Assembly: GCA_963377175.1 (NCBI GenBank) | Contig: CAUJNA010002791.1 | Span: 1-64,000, forward strand | Reading direction: 5' to 3' | Length of the DNA: 64,000 nucleotides | Origin: Effrenium voratum | Lineage: Eukaryota; Sar; Dinophyceae; Suessiales; Symbiodiniaceae | Made by a program: the position numbers and the translations under genes | Notes under the pieces: model-generated | Databases searched by the model: none | Told to the model about the DNA's origin: nothing | Seen by the model: the letters and a program-made list of their open reading frames with translations, nothing else | Shown: positions 16,745 through 26,979 of the stretch, in pieces | Layout: every line of letters begins with the position of its first letter | How positions within the stretch are numbered: the stretch's first letter is position 1

Positions 16745-18902
16745 AAGAGCTTCAGGACCTGCTTTACATCATGGTTAATCTCCTGTGCCTCATTCGGGCG
16801 GTTTTTGATTTCTTGCCGGAGAAAGTCCTTTTCTTTTTGAGGCTTCTCAATGATCGGCCTTACACAAGGAGTTATGGCCCTGTCAGTGCTTGCAGCATGT
16901 ACCTTCATCAACTTGGATGGGAGTTGGACACGCAGGGGACTTTGCATGGGCCTCCTTGGTTACCTAAGATCTCTATTACCGCCTGCTCGCGCAAGGAGAT
17001 CAAGAGGACTTTGGTCCAGTGGTGGTCGGTGCAGGTTTGGCAAAAATCTAAGCATCGTAGAGGCACCCCCTCTTTGCCGTGGGACCGGGACATTACTCTC
17101 AAGGTGCTGGACAAATTCGAGGATAATGATTTTGCTTTTCTTGCCACACGGATTACCAACGCTTTTTTGAGTGGTGCAGCACGTGCCCTTTTTCGCGAGC
17201 CGATCGAAGGTGTGGAGATATGTGACAAGTGCGGCGGCACTGCCACAGTGCGTCATGCTCTGTGTGAGTGCCCCGAAGCTGAACATGTCAGAAGGGGGCA
17301 CGGAGAAGCGGTACGTTTCCTTGAAGACAATCAGGCTTTCAGAATTTTCCCTATGCCCCCTGTCTCTGCTGGCGGGTATGTCCTTCAGAAGATGTTGGGA
17401 GACCAACAGGGTAGGCGCACTATTCATATTGGTGTCCCGGCGTGTGAGGAACTTGTCTTTTTCACGGATGGATCTTGTACAGATCCCACTATCCCGCTTT
17501 GCCGCAGAGCTTCTTGGGCCGTTGTGCAAGCCATTGATGTCACTGATGAAGAGATTGGTCGACAGTTCACTTTGGACCGCCCTGATGTTCCTTTTTACGA
17601 GCGTTTTCTTTGCTCGGGGTGTGGCTTTGTGCATGGGCATCAGACGATAGACAGAGGAGAGTTGTCTTGCATTGTTGCCATTTTTAATTCTGTTCAGGAT
17701 CTTGATTACAAAGGCCATATCCGCATCCACACCGACTCTCGGTACGTTTGTACCTGTCTTGATATTGTGTGGAATGCGGTACAATCAGAATGTCTGCAGG
17801 GCAAGAGAGCCCACAATTTCGATCTCCTTTTGCATTTGTTTTCGAACTGGCCGGCGGGCCGGGTCACTTGGACGTGGGTTAAAGCCCACCGCGAAATTAG
17901 TGAAGCCTCATGCCCGGTTGATGCGTGGCGCATCATTGGGAATGCTACGGCTGACAAGCTTGCGGGGGCTGCCCTGGTCAATGACTCGGCCGAGATGCAC
18001 GTTGCTGTACAAGAGGTGCGGCAAGAATTTGGGGGCTGGATAGCCAGACCCACTAAGGTTTTTGCGTATTTCGTCGAGCTTGACAAATGGTCAGTCAGCT
18101 GGAGGAGGGTCACTCCGGAGGAGGCCATGATTGAAGGGGCCGCTGACACTGTTTCAGGTTCTTCTCAGGCTGCTGTGAGTCGTTTCAAACAGATGCAGAA
18201 GATGCTTGGCGACTGGAAGGTTGTTGACTCTTTCTTCATCCCTTTTTTACACCGGAGGATGATCTTTTCCGAGCGATCCCGGCGGGGCAGAAAATCGCAC
18301 GGGCGGTATGGCATTGGATGCACACGATTCGTTGGCCACAACAGGGGAACACACAACGGGATGATGTGGGGATCACCTACCTTGAGCTTCTCGCCAACTT
18401 TTACCTGTTTTCCGGCATGCGCCTCCCAGTCGTGTTTCATTTCAATCGAAAGGCGACGCTGACATCGTTCAGGGATTATGATTCGGCGGAGACTCAGATG
18501 TTGCCCTGCTCTGCAAAAGCTGCATCGCAACAATATACGACCCTTGCCACGATCATGCAGCAGTTGAACGATGTTACTAGGAACTGGAGTCTGCCCGATA
18601 CCAAACAGTCTCTCCTCAAGGAGAGGAAGATTTTCTACCCCTTGAGACAATGTGGCACCTTTGTATCTCGTCCTGAGATTGATCGTGCTTCTGAGACTGT
18701 CAACTGGGTCATCAACTACTGCTCTAAACTTGATGGTGATCTTGCCGGTAAGCCTATGGAGATGCCGAGTGGACCTTTTCAGTACACTGACGTTACATTT
18801 GATGAACCTGACCTTCCGACGCCGCAGAGGAAGTGGCAGTTTAAGAAACGCAAGAAGTGCATGAGTCTTGCCGGCGCTGTGCCGCGTGCTCCTCTCCTTT
18901 GA
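16745..18902 (+). pseudogene. LINE zinc finger and RNase H region
   Basis: Frame 16741-18462 includes CDKCGGTATVRHALCECPE (a C-C-H-C knuckle as in LINE C-termini) and an RNase H1 domain with all four acidic positions visible: FFTDGS, DRGEL, HTDSRY and GNATADKLA. The frame is broken near 18320-18460 and the C-terminal extension (GITYLELLANFYLFSG to PRAPLL) continues in another frame to 18902. The RNase H would degrade the RNA template during integration. No separate start is plausible; this is one polyprotein with the RT. Confidence 0.8.
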
Positions 18903-19086
18903 GCCGCTGGCCCGCCGTGTTGAGCTTTTTCGTGTGGAGGTTGGGGTGGGTTGGGGACGTCTCCCCCCCTCCTTTTGATGTCTCTCCGCTGGGAAGGCGG
19001 ATCGACTTTGCGCTTTGGTCAGGTTACCGTGGCCATAGTGCTGCGCGGAGCTTTGTCGAAAAGAGCCGCTGCAAAAAAAAAAAAAA

Positions 19087-19227
19087 GTCTATTTCATACG
19101 CTGGCTCCGTGGGCAGGTCGGGGATCATTTTTTTGCTCTTTGGCAGGGGCAGCTCGGGCGGCTTGGGCTTGTTCTTGCTGCTCGGGGGCCTGCCTTTGGG
19201 CCTTGGCGCCGGTTGCGCTTGCTTCAT
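19087..19227 (-). pseudogene. PLV relic 2: AT-hook protein N-terminus
   Basis: ATG at 19227. The first 46 or so residues (MKQAQPAPRPKGRPPSSKN... to LPTEPAYE) are nearly identical to the start of the gene at 8523-9179, with an intact AT-hook core and a deletion of one KMIDDL repeat. It is cut off by the LINE poly-A, so the Lys/Ala/Pro tail is absent. Confidence 0.85.
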
Positions 19228-19272
19228 CGGTTTTTTTAATAGAAAATATTTTTTTAAAAGACCTTCGGGGGA

Positions 19273-19745
19273 TTAGACGTGATCCAAAAACAGCACGAAG
19301 GATAAGGACGAGCCCCTCAGTCGGACGACTTGGCCTTCCAGGTCTGTCAGCCGGAAGCGCAGGTGTCTCAGGGTGATGGGGCCCCTAACGGCCATGAAGT
19401 GCCCGTCGTCGGAGCCGGTCTCCACGATGGTGCCCACGCCGCTCTTCAGCGTTATCTTGGACAGGATGTCGTCCCCCAGATTGCCCAGCACGCGGCTGGC
19501 GTTGGCCAGCTGGGGGCAGCGCAGGTAGACCTCGTTGGCAATTCATGCGTACGAACCTGCTGCCCGCCGGAGACGAAGCTGGGGCCTAGCGTGTGGTCGA
19601 TGCTGAAGGGCTTGCTCGGAGAGGCGGCCGGCGGGGTAGTCCACAGCGTCTGGGAACTGCTGCTGCAGCTCCAGATCGTTCAGAATTATACGTGGCAGTG
19701 GCGAAGTTGGAGCTGATCCAGGCTGCCAGCCGGGAGCCCGCGTAG
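19273..19745 (-). pseudogene. PLV relic 2: minor capsid protein, internally deleted
   Basis: Almost identical in DNA to 9225-9720, including the conserved C-terminal ITLRHLRFRLTDLEG and the stop at 19273-19275. It lacks the small frameshift of the other copy at the equivalent of 9384-9398 but has its own lesions: a gap and shift near 19535-19555 and loss of the N-terminal part beyond about 19740. This copy is what shows that the penton gene of the main element is frameshifted. Confidence 0.85.
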
Positions 19746-19877
19746 TGCCGCAGAAAAGCTCCAGGAGTCTTGGCATTTTTAAAGAGCAAGATCACCGCCA
19801 GTGCGACAATGAAAGCTCGCGCGTTCATCGGACCGGATTTTTTTTCTCCACGAGATAAAAAGCCGAACTTTGCAACC

Positions 19878-20322
19878 ATGAAGCTTGCACTCGGGCTGGA
19901 CGTTCAGACCAATGCCAAGGGGGGGAAATTCATGTCCATAGAGGACTCCCATCAGGGCGCGCTGGTGTGCAAGGTTAACGTGGAGGTGCTGTGGGAGCCC
20001 GGCAACTTCCAGGACGACGGGGCCAAGAGGGTCGGAGTATGCTTTGCGACCAACACCGACCTGGGAGGTGGAGCAGGGCGTCATTGACAACATGATCATC
20101 TTCCAGAAGCCCTTTCCAGCTGCAGCGCGCCGTCAAGGTGAGCGCCAAGGGCAAGCGCGTCAAGTGCAAGATTGACCTGGAGCGCTGCCTCTTCTGGGAC
20201 CCGGCCGGCAACCACGTGTCTTGTGGGCCGGCACGTGTGGCTGATGGGCAGGCAGTGGGCGTGCTCTTTGAGGTGCGCCACCTCATGCTGGAGCCCTTAG
20301 AGCTTGGAGCTTGTCACCCTTG
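19878..20322 (+). pseudogene. PLV relic 2: putative DNA-binding protein homologue
   Basis: ATG at 19878 (MKLALGLDVQTNAKGGKF). It shares TNAKGGKF, a V-C-F-A-T-N block, a Lys-rich KxKCKIDLERCLFW strand and GVLFEVRHLMLEP with the gene at 1488-2017. Frames change near 20065 and 20110, so it is broken. The relationship helps define the family: two beta-rich halves joined by a charged linker, with Trp/Phe and Lys clusters that could contact nucleic acid. It lies in opposite orientation to the penton relic beside it, unlike the main element. Confidence 0.55.
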
Positions 20323-20339
20323 AGGCGCCCACGTACAGC

Positions 20340-20590
20340 TCTCCAGGTCCAGGCGGACGCGGTTGTGGAGAGTTCGGCTGGGACTGAGGCAGAGTCACTG
20401 GGTTCAGGCCCCAGGAGAGGGGCGGGGCGTGTGATTGGTCTGCGCCTGGACTGAAGCCAGACTGTGAGGAGGCGCGGCTGCTTGCGGGGCTGCCTGAAGT
20501 GCTGCTGCCGGAGCGCAGCGTGAAGTGCTGGGGCTGAGTGGCGTCATTCATGTTGTTGGCGGACCGGACGTCCTGCGCGGCTGCGTCCTC
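20340..20590 (-). pseudogene. PLV relic 2: C-terminal part of PPxY protein
   Basis: Reads MNDATQPQHFTLRSGSSTSG and then SSQSGF and NPVTLPQSQPNS, matching residues just before the PPxY tail of the gene at 6996-8224. The final PPPSYDQ end is missing and a deletion shifts frame after SSQSGF. Confidence 0.8.
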
Positions 20591-20594
20591 ACTG

Positions 20595-20960
20595 CCCTGC
20601 GCTCGGCCGGGTGGCCCGCACCAGCTCCTGGTTCTTCAGCCGCATGCCGTTGTCCAGCCTCGCTCCGTCCGGCTCCACTTCCGCCACGGCCACAAAGACC
20701 CCCTTGGTATCTTTCTGCCGGCCCCGACCGGCCACACCCTCATGCTCTGCGGGCTGTTTTGTGTTGTTACAAATTTATCACAACCATTGGTCGTTACCGA
20801 TTCGTAACAACCCAAATCTATGTGGATGACTTCCAATTGGAGCAGCTTTGAGGTTTGGGGCGCCAGGGCCCGGTTCGCCGCTGCGTTGACGGCCATGCGC
20901 TTGCTGTGGCTGATGACCAGCGTGGTGTCCGCCACCCGGGCTTGGAGGCAAACCAGCGAT
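20595..20960 (-). pseudogene. Fragment resembling SF1 helicase C-terminal domain
   Basis: On the minus strand ADTTLVISHSKRMAVNAAAN (20850-20935) followed, after an interruption rich in A/T, by KGVFVAVAEVEPDGARLDNG and ELVRATRPS (20600-20720). The T-L-V-I-S-H-x-x-R-x-x-x-N and V-x-L-D-N-G blocks are of the type seen in the 2B/C-terminal region of viral and PIF1/RecD-like helicases. No Walker motifs are present. If correct, this PLV family once encoded a helicase. The match is from memory of motif style only. Confidence 0.3.
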
Positions 20961-20994
20961 ACTGGCATGGGCAAACCGTGCAAACCGTGCAAAA

Positions 20995-21040
20995 GCTATT
21001 AGTCTAGGGTCTACATTTATGTAGGCCCTGGACTAATAGC
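20995..21040. repeat. 22-bp inverted repeat (hairpin)
   Basis: The arms GCTATTAGTCTAGGGTCTACAT and its near-complement (two mismatches) are separated by two bases. It could be a transposon footprint, a small foldback element or an RNA hairpin. It lies just beyond the helicase-like fragment in a region without genes. Confidence 0.8.
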
Positions 21041-21367
21041 ATTTTGTAGCGCAAAACCGTGCAAATGTCCCTGGGTTAGGGTTTGGGATACTCGTTGCCA
21101 AACGACGCAATCACGATCTTTTTTCTTTGTGCCACGTGTTCGCCTGAAAAGCTACGCTGCAGGCTCGTCCGCCTTGCGCTTCTTGCCGCGGGCAAGCGAG
21201 CCTCGCTTGCACTTCGGCCAACAAATTAGTGAGGCAAAACATCACCGAGACGCGGAGAATGCAAGGACCGAAAAATTGTTTGTAATGAGACTCCATGAAC
21301 TTGTGAAACTTTCGCAGTTCCTGCCGGATGACCCGGAGATCCTCGACATGTAGGTCAACACTGCTTA
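21041..21367. other. No gene seen
   Basis: A short open plus-strand frame (from about 21129) shows no recognisable motif. Nothing else stands out. Confidence 0.4.
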
Positions 21368-21836
21368 TTACATCTCGATATTGCCCGGCGTTTGCTCTGT
21401 GGCCAGCGTATGCCAGAGACTCTGGATGGCGCGAAGAGGCGCACTGCTCATGGCAGGAGCGGGCTCAGCGGGCGCCTCAGGCGCCTCGGCAGGAGCGGGC
21501 TCACACATGATCGCCTCGGCAAGAGTGGGCTCACTTTTGATGGGCGCCTCTGCAAGAGCGGGCTCAGCGGGCGCCTCTGCAAGAGCGGGCTTAGTCGTGG
21601 CATCCATGCCGAGCTTCCTCATCCGGCTCAGGCGTTGGTTGAGCCGGCGCGCGCAGGCCGTTGCGCTTTCCACCAGCTCGTCTCCGTCCATGCGCTGCAT
21701 GAGGAGAGTTCCCCCCGGAGCCGATCCCTGGCCCCTTCACCTTCTCAAAGGCGGTGCCTCTCGGCAGTGCGTCAGCCGCGCTCACGGCGGCGAGCAGGCG
21801 CTCGTGCGCAGTCAAAGCGCCCGCAGGGGCAGACAT
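21368..21836 (-). pseudogene. Unrecognised Ala/Glu/Pro-repeat protein, frameshifted
   Basis: ATG at 21836 (MSAPAGALTAHERLLAAVSA) runs to about 21715, after which coding-like sequence continues in another frame (QRMDGDELVESATACARRL, then GMDATTKPALAEAP) to a stop at 21368. The C-terminal part is a degenerate repeat of ALAEAPAEP-type units, five or six of them, in DNA built of near-identical GCCTCGGCAAGAGCGGGCTC blocks. The composition resembles the viral AT-hook tail with Glu in place of Lys. No family recognised. It could be a viral virion-associated protein or an unrelated low-complexity gene. Confidence 0.35.
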
Positions 21837-22644
21837 CGTTGGCGCGAGGGGAAGCGAGGCAACGACGGTGCAACTGCAGGCGGCAAAAGAAATTGTACAC
21901 ATGCCAAGTCGACCCTCGTGTCCACACTGGATGTGGCCAAGTGTTGATGACCGTCTTTGAGACAAGCATATGAGCATATGACTACTGGCAGGATCAACCA
22001 AAGTTTGAGTTGTTTATGGGTTTCAAGAAACATTGGACATTCTGGCAATGATGTTGTTTTCTCCTTTTACGACACACAAAAGTTACACATGGTAGATTTC
22101 TCAGGGATTCAAGGTACACTTGACATTGTCGTCAAGTGGCGTTAGTCAGCTTCCAATTTCTCACACCATTCCCCCCAAAAGAAGAAGACGACAACATCAC
22201 ACACAACTCCAAAGCTGACTCGCCCCCATTCCCCCTTCGCACCCCCGGAAGCTGACTCGCCCCCCGCCCCCTCGCTCTGACACCCACACGCAAGTGGCTG
22301 ACCTGGCGGTGAACACGGCAGCCTACGGCAACAACGCAGCGGCCACCCAGTCCCTGGACGACCGGGTCACCGCAGAGCTGGCCTCAAAGCTGGACAGCGC
22401 CGGCAATTGCGGGGTTGGGTGTGAAACTGTTGCTGTTGTTGTCTGCTTTCTTTTTCTGGGGGGCTGCGGGATGTTGCCCGTGACAGGCCCTTCAAACATG
22501 TTTACATATGTTTTCGCCGACGCCTTAGTCCAGTGGCTAAGGCGTCGGCCAAACTCCGGCCGTTAGAAGCTTCCGCCAGTATGTGAAGTGACCGGTGGCG
22601 CCGGTCACTTCGTGAGACATCCCGTGCTGAAAGCGAGACCGGCC
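21837..22644. other. Mostly non-coding; one possible exon
   Basis: An open plus-strand stretch from about 22292 to 22410 reads QVADLAVNTAAYGNNAAATQ and SLDDRVTAELASKLDSA, which has the composition of a helical protein segment and could be an exon. Neither start nor partner exons are evident. The rest has no signal. Confidence 0.3.
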
Positions 22645-22713
22645 CGCGCCAGGCCCGCACCAGGCCCGCGCCAGGCCCGCACCAGGCCCGCACCAGGCCC
22701 GCACCAGGCCCGC
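22645..22713. repeat. GCACCAGGCCC 11-mer array, copy 3
   Basis: Six copies of the 11-mer known from 11858-11904 and 12023-12078, with an A-to-G variant (GCGCCAGGCCC) at two units. It lies about 10 kb away from the other two arrays, on the same strand. Confidence 0.85.
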
Positions 22714-23367
22714 ATCCGCAAGTACGTGTCACCCACACAATGATTTGACCGATGGCGCCGGTCAATCGCGGTACCTGCGCACGACGCTCGGGACAAATCA
22801 CCGAAAATTTCGGGAGTTCACCGAAAATTTCGCCTCGAGGCCGTCCTCGGTAGCAACCAGGACATGAAGTGAGTGAAAACAGTCACTTCATGGTCCAGGA
22901 CACGAAGTGAAGGAAACCTTCACGAAGTGAAGGAAAGCATCCTTCACTTCATGGTCCAGGTCATGATACCTATAGCCTAGCGCAGAAACTATGCATGGCG
23001 TGCATAGTTTCATCGCACAAATAAAAGCATGCTACAGTCCTCCCACAGGAGGACTCAGGAGAGGACTGGATTTTTTTTCCTGGGAAGAATCCCGACCTTG
23101 GTGGGAGAGCGAAGTCGGAATTCCGACCTTGGGTGGAGTGGGCTCAGCAGGCTGGAGGCTCCGATGCCGGGCAGGTGGCGCGGCAGGGTGGCGCAGCGCC
23201 AAGCCGTATGACCGTATGACCGTATGATCCGTATGATCCGTACGATGCCGGGCAGGGATGTGGCGCGCTGGGTATCGAAGCTCCACGTTGGGCCTAGTAT
23301 CCTCGTGATTCGTATGACTCGGCGGGCTGGCGTGGCTCCGATGCCGGGCAGTGATGTGGCGCGCTCG
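22714..23367. repeat. Small clustered repeats, no gene
   Basis: Contains two copies of TTCACCGAAAATTTCG (22799-22832 area), three CACGAAGTGAAGGAAA-like units (about 22863-22945) and CCGTATGA repeats (23203-23245). Coding potential is absent. Confidence 0.6.
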
Positions 23368-23665
23368 GTATCCTTTGCAGAGCACTCTCCTTTGCAGAGC
23401 ACTCTCCTTTGCAGAGCACGCTTCTTTGCAGAGCACGCTTCTTTGCAGAGCCCTCTCCTTTGCAGAGCACTCTCCTTTGCAGAGCACTCTCCTTTGCAGA
23501 GCACTCTCCTTTGCAGAGCCCTCTCCTTTGCAGAGCACTCTCCTTTGCAGAGCGCTCTCCTTTGCAGAGCACTCTCCTTTGCAGAACTCTCCTTTGCAGA
23601 GCGCGCTCCTTTGCAGAGCACACTTCTTTGCAGAGCACTCTCCTTTGCAGAGCACGCTTCTTTGC
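23368..23665. repeat. 17-nt TTTGCAGAGCACTCTCC tandem array
   Basis: About 17 units of 17 bases with point variants (CACGCTTC, CCCTCTCC). The unit is not a multiple of three, so all six frames look like long repetitive ORFs; none is a gene. The same unit recurs at 35279-35430 and 35680-35752, each time beside a foldback element. Confidence 0.9.
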
Positions 23666-23705
23666 GGGGATGGAGACGAGTCAGCTTCGGGCGCGAAGTC
23701 AAATA

Positions 23706-24170
23706 TCTCTCTCTTTAGAGGGAGTTTCCCAAACGGATTCTATTCCACCTGGTAGGCTCCTGACACTCGTCCGTCCAGGAAACGACCTCGTCCTGCGAAG
23801 GATTCGAAATCCAAAACACTGCGTGCAGGCGTGTGGCTGCAACATAACGACCCCGAGATATGCTTGCAATTTGGCTCCAGGTTGCATTTCAAGCAAGCCA
23901 AGGTTTGCAGGGCTAAGAAAAAACCAAAAAAAAAGAAAAAAGGGGTCCCCAAAAAAGGGGTCCAGAAAAAAAGGGAAAAGGGGTTTCCTTTGGCAAGGCT
24001 TGACATTGCTTGAAATGCAACCTGGAGGCAAATTGCGGCGCGTATCTCGGGGTCGTTATGTTGCAGCCACACGCCTGCACGCAGTGTTTTAGATTTCGAA
24101 TCCTTCGCAGGACGAGGTCGTTTCCTGGACGGACGAGTGTCAGGAGCCTAACTCCCTCTAAAGAGAGAGT
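23706..24170. mobile_element. Foldback/MITE-like element with ~185-bp inverted arms
   Basis: The left arm (about 23706-23905) starts CTCTCTTTAGAGGGAG and the right arm (about 23985-24170) is its reverse complement ending CTCCCTCTAAAGAGAGAG. The arms differ by a few substitutions and small gaps. Between them is an A/G-rich core with two GGGGTCC units. There is no protein-coding capacity. A shorter relative in reverse orientation lies at 35433-35586. It resembles non-autonomous DNA transposons of foldback type; flanking target-site duplications were not identified. Confidence 0.7.
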
Positions 24171-24218
24171 TTCTGCTGCTTAGAGCAATTCAATGAGATG
24201 TGACCCATGTCTCCGCAT

Positions 24219-24938
24219 TTAAAAGCACTTAACCTTTTCAAGGTTCGTTGTGCACTGACTCACCTGGTGGCCCTTCTTGCCGCATCGGTTACACTTCAAT
24301 TCACCATTAGCATCAGAAGGTTTGGTACCCGCACTAAAGACCTGGCCATCATCAACTTCATTTGCCCTTAGCAACTCAGCATGCTCAGAAAACTCATTTT
24401 CATGCAAGCCGAACAGACTCTTGGTCCCTTGCAACTTCAGAAACAACCTCTGTTGATGTTCCCATCGCAGAGCAGACGCTCTGTATGATGCATAAGTCTC
24501 CCCTTGCGAGTGATGCAAGGTATATGCGTTCGCGGTCTCTGGCAAAGACTTGATCAAAAGCGTAAGATGATCACTATCAGTCAAAGCTAATCCTGCAGCA
24601 TCTCTTTGGTCAAGAGTAGACAACAACCGCATAAATCGGGCAACTGCAACCTCAATCTGCCGAACAGTATCAGCAACAGGAGCCGAAGATGTTTGTGCCT
24701 GGAATGTTCTAGCCATAAGCATAGCTCTAAGACTCATAGCCTCAGCTCGGCTACGCAGAGAAAACTCCTTGGCAAGTTGTCTCATCAACTCAAAACCGTT
24801 CCCCATGTAGGAAAGTGAATTCCCAAACACATCCCCTTGCATGGCAACTGCAACAATGTCACGTCCCTCGCCAAAACTCTGGATCATAAGCGTAATTCGT
24901 CCATGATTCGCGAACGCCGCTTTCAACACGCTGAACAA
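24219..24938 (-). pseudogene. Retrotransposon gag fragment with CCHC knuckle (copy A)
   Basis: An open frame of 239 codons whose upstream limit is not an ATG, so the 5' part is missing or in another frame (gag-like residues such as KEIAQAARWPPQIAWNA continue upstream to about 25030). The body is helical (GNSLSYMGNGFELMRQLAKE, DSDHLTLLIKSLPETANAY), as in copia-type Gag of dinoflagellates, and ends with the zinc knuckle CNRCGKKGHQVSQC (C-x2-C-x4-H-x4-C). The pol genes are not found nearby. Gag would package the element RNA. A second, partial copy lies at 25963-26400. Confidence 0.65.
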
Positions 24939-25962
24939 TCTAACCCCTCAGGCCTGCTGACTTCTAGACAGCGCATTCCACGCAATCTGAGGTGGCCAAC
25001 GAGCAGCCTGAGCAATCTCCTTGCCAAGCTCAATGCTTCGCCCACGCAACGAGCTCATGAATGTAAGTATTCATACCCACTTGCGGATTCATGCGGTTAA
25101 GCAGCTGTCTGCCCACAACATTGTCTTCGCTCTGTCCAGCAACCTGACTGCAACATTCTTGGTTGGGAACTGTCGACAACATGGACAAGCCTGGTGCTGC
25201 CGGTAATCTTACATTCGCGCAACCGCTTCCAATTGAAGAGTTACTGGATGGAGGACATGGCGCACTAACATGAGCCCCTACATGTGAAAAGCTGTGCCTC
25301 TGAGCTGTCAGTTTCTAAATGAGTGGTGTGGAACTGCTTGTTGGGCTGGGAGCGATATGTATATCATCTCGTCATTGCCTGCAGTTTTGGGATACCGAGC
25401 TGGTTTCAGAGATTCCGGAATCTTGCACGCAAAGGTGTTGCAGTGGTTTTGCAAAGTCGGGAATGTTTTGGAAGCTGGTGCCAATGAGCTGACTGCAAGA
25501 ACGTGTACTGAGAAGGAGAGCATCTCATTGAATTGCTCTAAGCAGCAGAAAGATGCAGTCATCAAAGGGGTCAGATTCTAAAGGTTCTGGCAGCAAGGGA
25601 GCAATTCCAATTCCTCAAAGGGGTCGCCTATGCCTAAAGGCACAGGAAAAGGACGTGGAGGTAAGAAAGGGAAGCTCTTCGGCTAAAGACGTCCTTGTCT
25701 TCCCCGGGTTCCCCGCCCCAGCGCGCACACGACGTACCTTGCCCATGGATCTGGCTGACTTCCAGTAGACCATGGATCTGCCAAACCAACTCCACCCAGA
25801 GACCTGCCTTGCCCACTCCCGTGACACCACAACCATATTCCCCTCCGGCCTCAGCAAGGCCCGAGCGGCAGCTGTCAATGAGGCATGTTCACGTGTATGC
25901 TGGACATGCAAACCAATCACTCATGCACAAAATCACGCAGCTAATGACCTTCGAGAATGGCT
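24939..25962. other. Decayed retroelement flank
   Basis: Contains broken upstream gag codons (to about 25200) and a Ser/Lys/Gly-rich stretch on the plus strand (about 25555-25685, GSDSKGSGSKG then PKGTGKGRGGKKGK in another frame). No intact gene. Confidence 0.4.
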
Positions 25963-26400
25963 CTAAAATGCATTTTTTCCGCAGAAACCACTTAACCTTT
26001 CAAGGTTCGTTGTGGACTGACTGACCTGGTGGCCCTTCTTGCCGCATCGGTTACACTTCAGTTCACTATCAGCATCAGAAGGTTTGGTACCCACGCTAAA
26101 AGACCTGGCCATCATCAACCTCATTTGCCCTTGGAACTCAGCATGCTCAGAAAACTCATTTTCATGCAAGCCGAACAGACTCTTGGTCCCTTGCAACTCC
26201 AGAAACAACCTTTGTTGATGTTCCCATCGCAGAGCAGATACTCTGTATGATGCAAAAGTCTCCCCTTGCGAGTGATGCAAGGTGCTAAGGCTCATAGCCT
26301 CAGCTCGGCTACGCAGAGAAAACTCCTTGGCAAGTTACCAACTCAAAAACCGTTCCCCACGCAGGAAGTGAACTCCCCAAACACATCCCCTTGCATGGCA
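25963..26400 (-). pseudogene. Retrotransposon gag fragment (copy B)
   Basis: DNA nearly identical to 24225-24530 and part of 24720-24845: the same SLFGLHENEFSEHAE and CNRCGKKGHQVSQS, with the last knuckle Cys changed to Ser and a deletion of about 200 bases inside the gag body. It is a second insertion or a local duplication of copy A. Confidence 0.75.
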
Positions 26401-26979
26401 ACTGCAACCTCTCTCTCTTGCTGAAGGCTTTTTAATTGCATTTCTGCGCGACCTCGGCAAGGCTCACATGTTGTCCTCATTTCTTAAAGCTCTCAGGGCC
26501 CGTCGTCGCAATCTAACCGCTCGATCGCAAATGCGTCGCTGCGGTCTCTCGAGACATTTCCAATTGTCATACATCCGCGAAATGGCCATTTTCTGGAAAT
26601 TAGGGAAAACGGCTATATGTGCATTCCATGCCGAGAACCATTGCTGGTGGCTCAGCAGCCTCAACCAAGCATTTTGGTCGCATGCCCAAAAATGATCTGT
26701 TGACACTTTCTAGAGCATCTCCTCCCAACAGGGGCAACAGCTGCAACTCATGCCTGCAACTATTGGCTGCTGCGTCGCACCACATCCTGGATGACAGCAT
26801 CCCGCTGGGACCTCAGTGGAAATCACGCAGCCGTCAGTTCCGAACCAGCGCATGCTCTGAGGAACAAGGCAACATGCAAGCTCTTGAGTGATGGCCAAGA
26901 TTATTTACTCAAATGCCACACCAGCAATAGGACGCGGCTTTTCGAATGATGCTCCATGCAAGAGCGACAGCACTGTCCT
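26401..26979. other. No gene seen
   Basis: Short open frames only, with no motif and no repeat of note. Confidence 0.4.

Larger units (their letters stand above)
13600..19086 (+). mobile_element. Dinoflagellate LINE (non-LTR retrotransposon), frameshifted copy
   Basis: In order on the plus strand: a short leader ending RIGEAKNPGP, an endonuclease domain, reverse transcriptase, a CCHC zinc motif, RNase H, a C-terminal extension, a GC-rich 3' UTR (18905-19072) and a 14-base poly-A (19073-19086). The 5' boundary is not certain. At least five frameshifts interrupt the coding region, so this copy is dead. The poly-A is followed at once by a relic of the PLV AT-hook gene (19087-19227), marking the 3' insertion junction; the missing half of that gene is not found at the 5' side, so deletion or rearrangement followed or accompanied insertion. 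Confidence 0.85.

Noticed and set aside
23032..23718. Several long Leu/Cys/Ala repeat frames on both strands
   Set aside because: Translations of a 17-nt tandem repeat whose length is not divisible by three; all frames stay open by chance.
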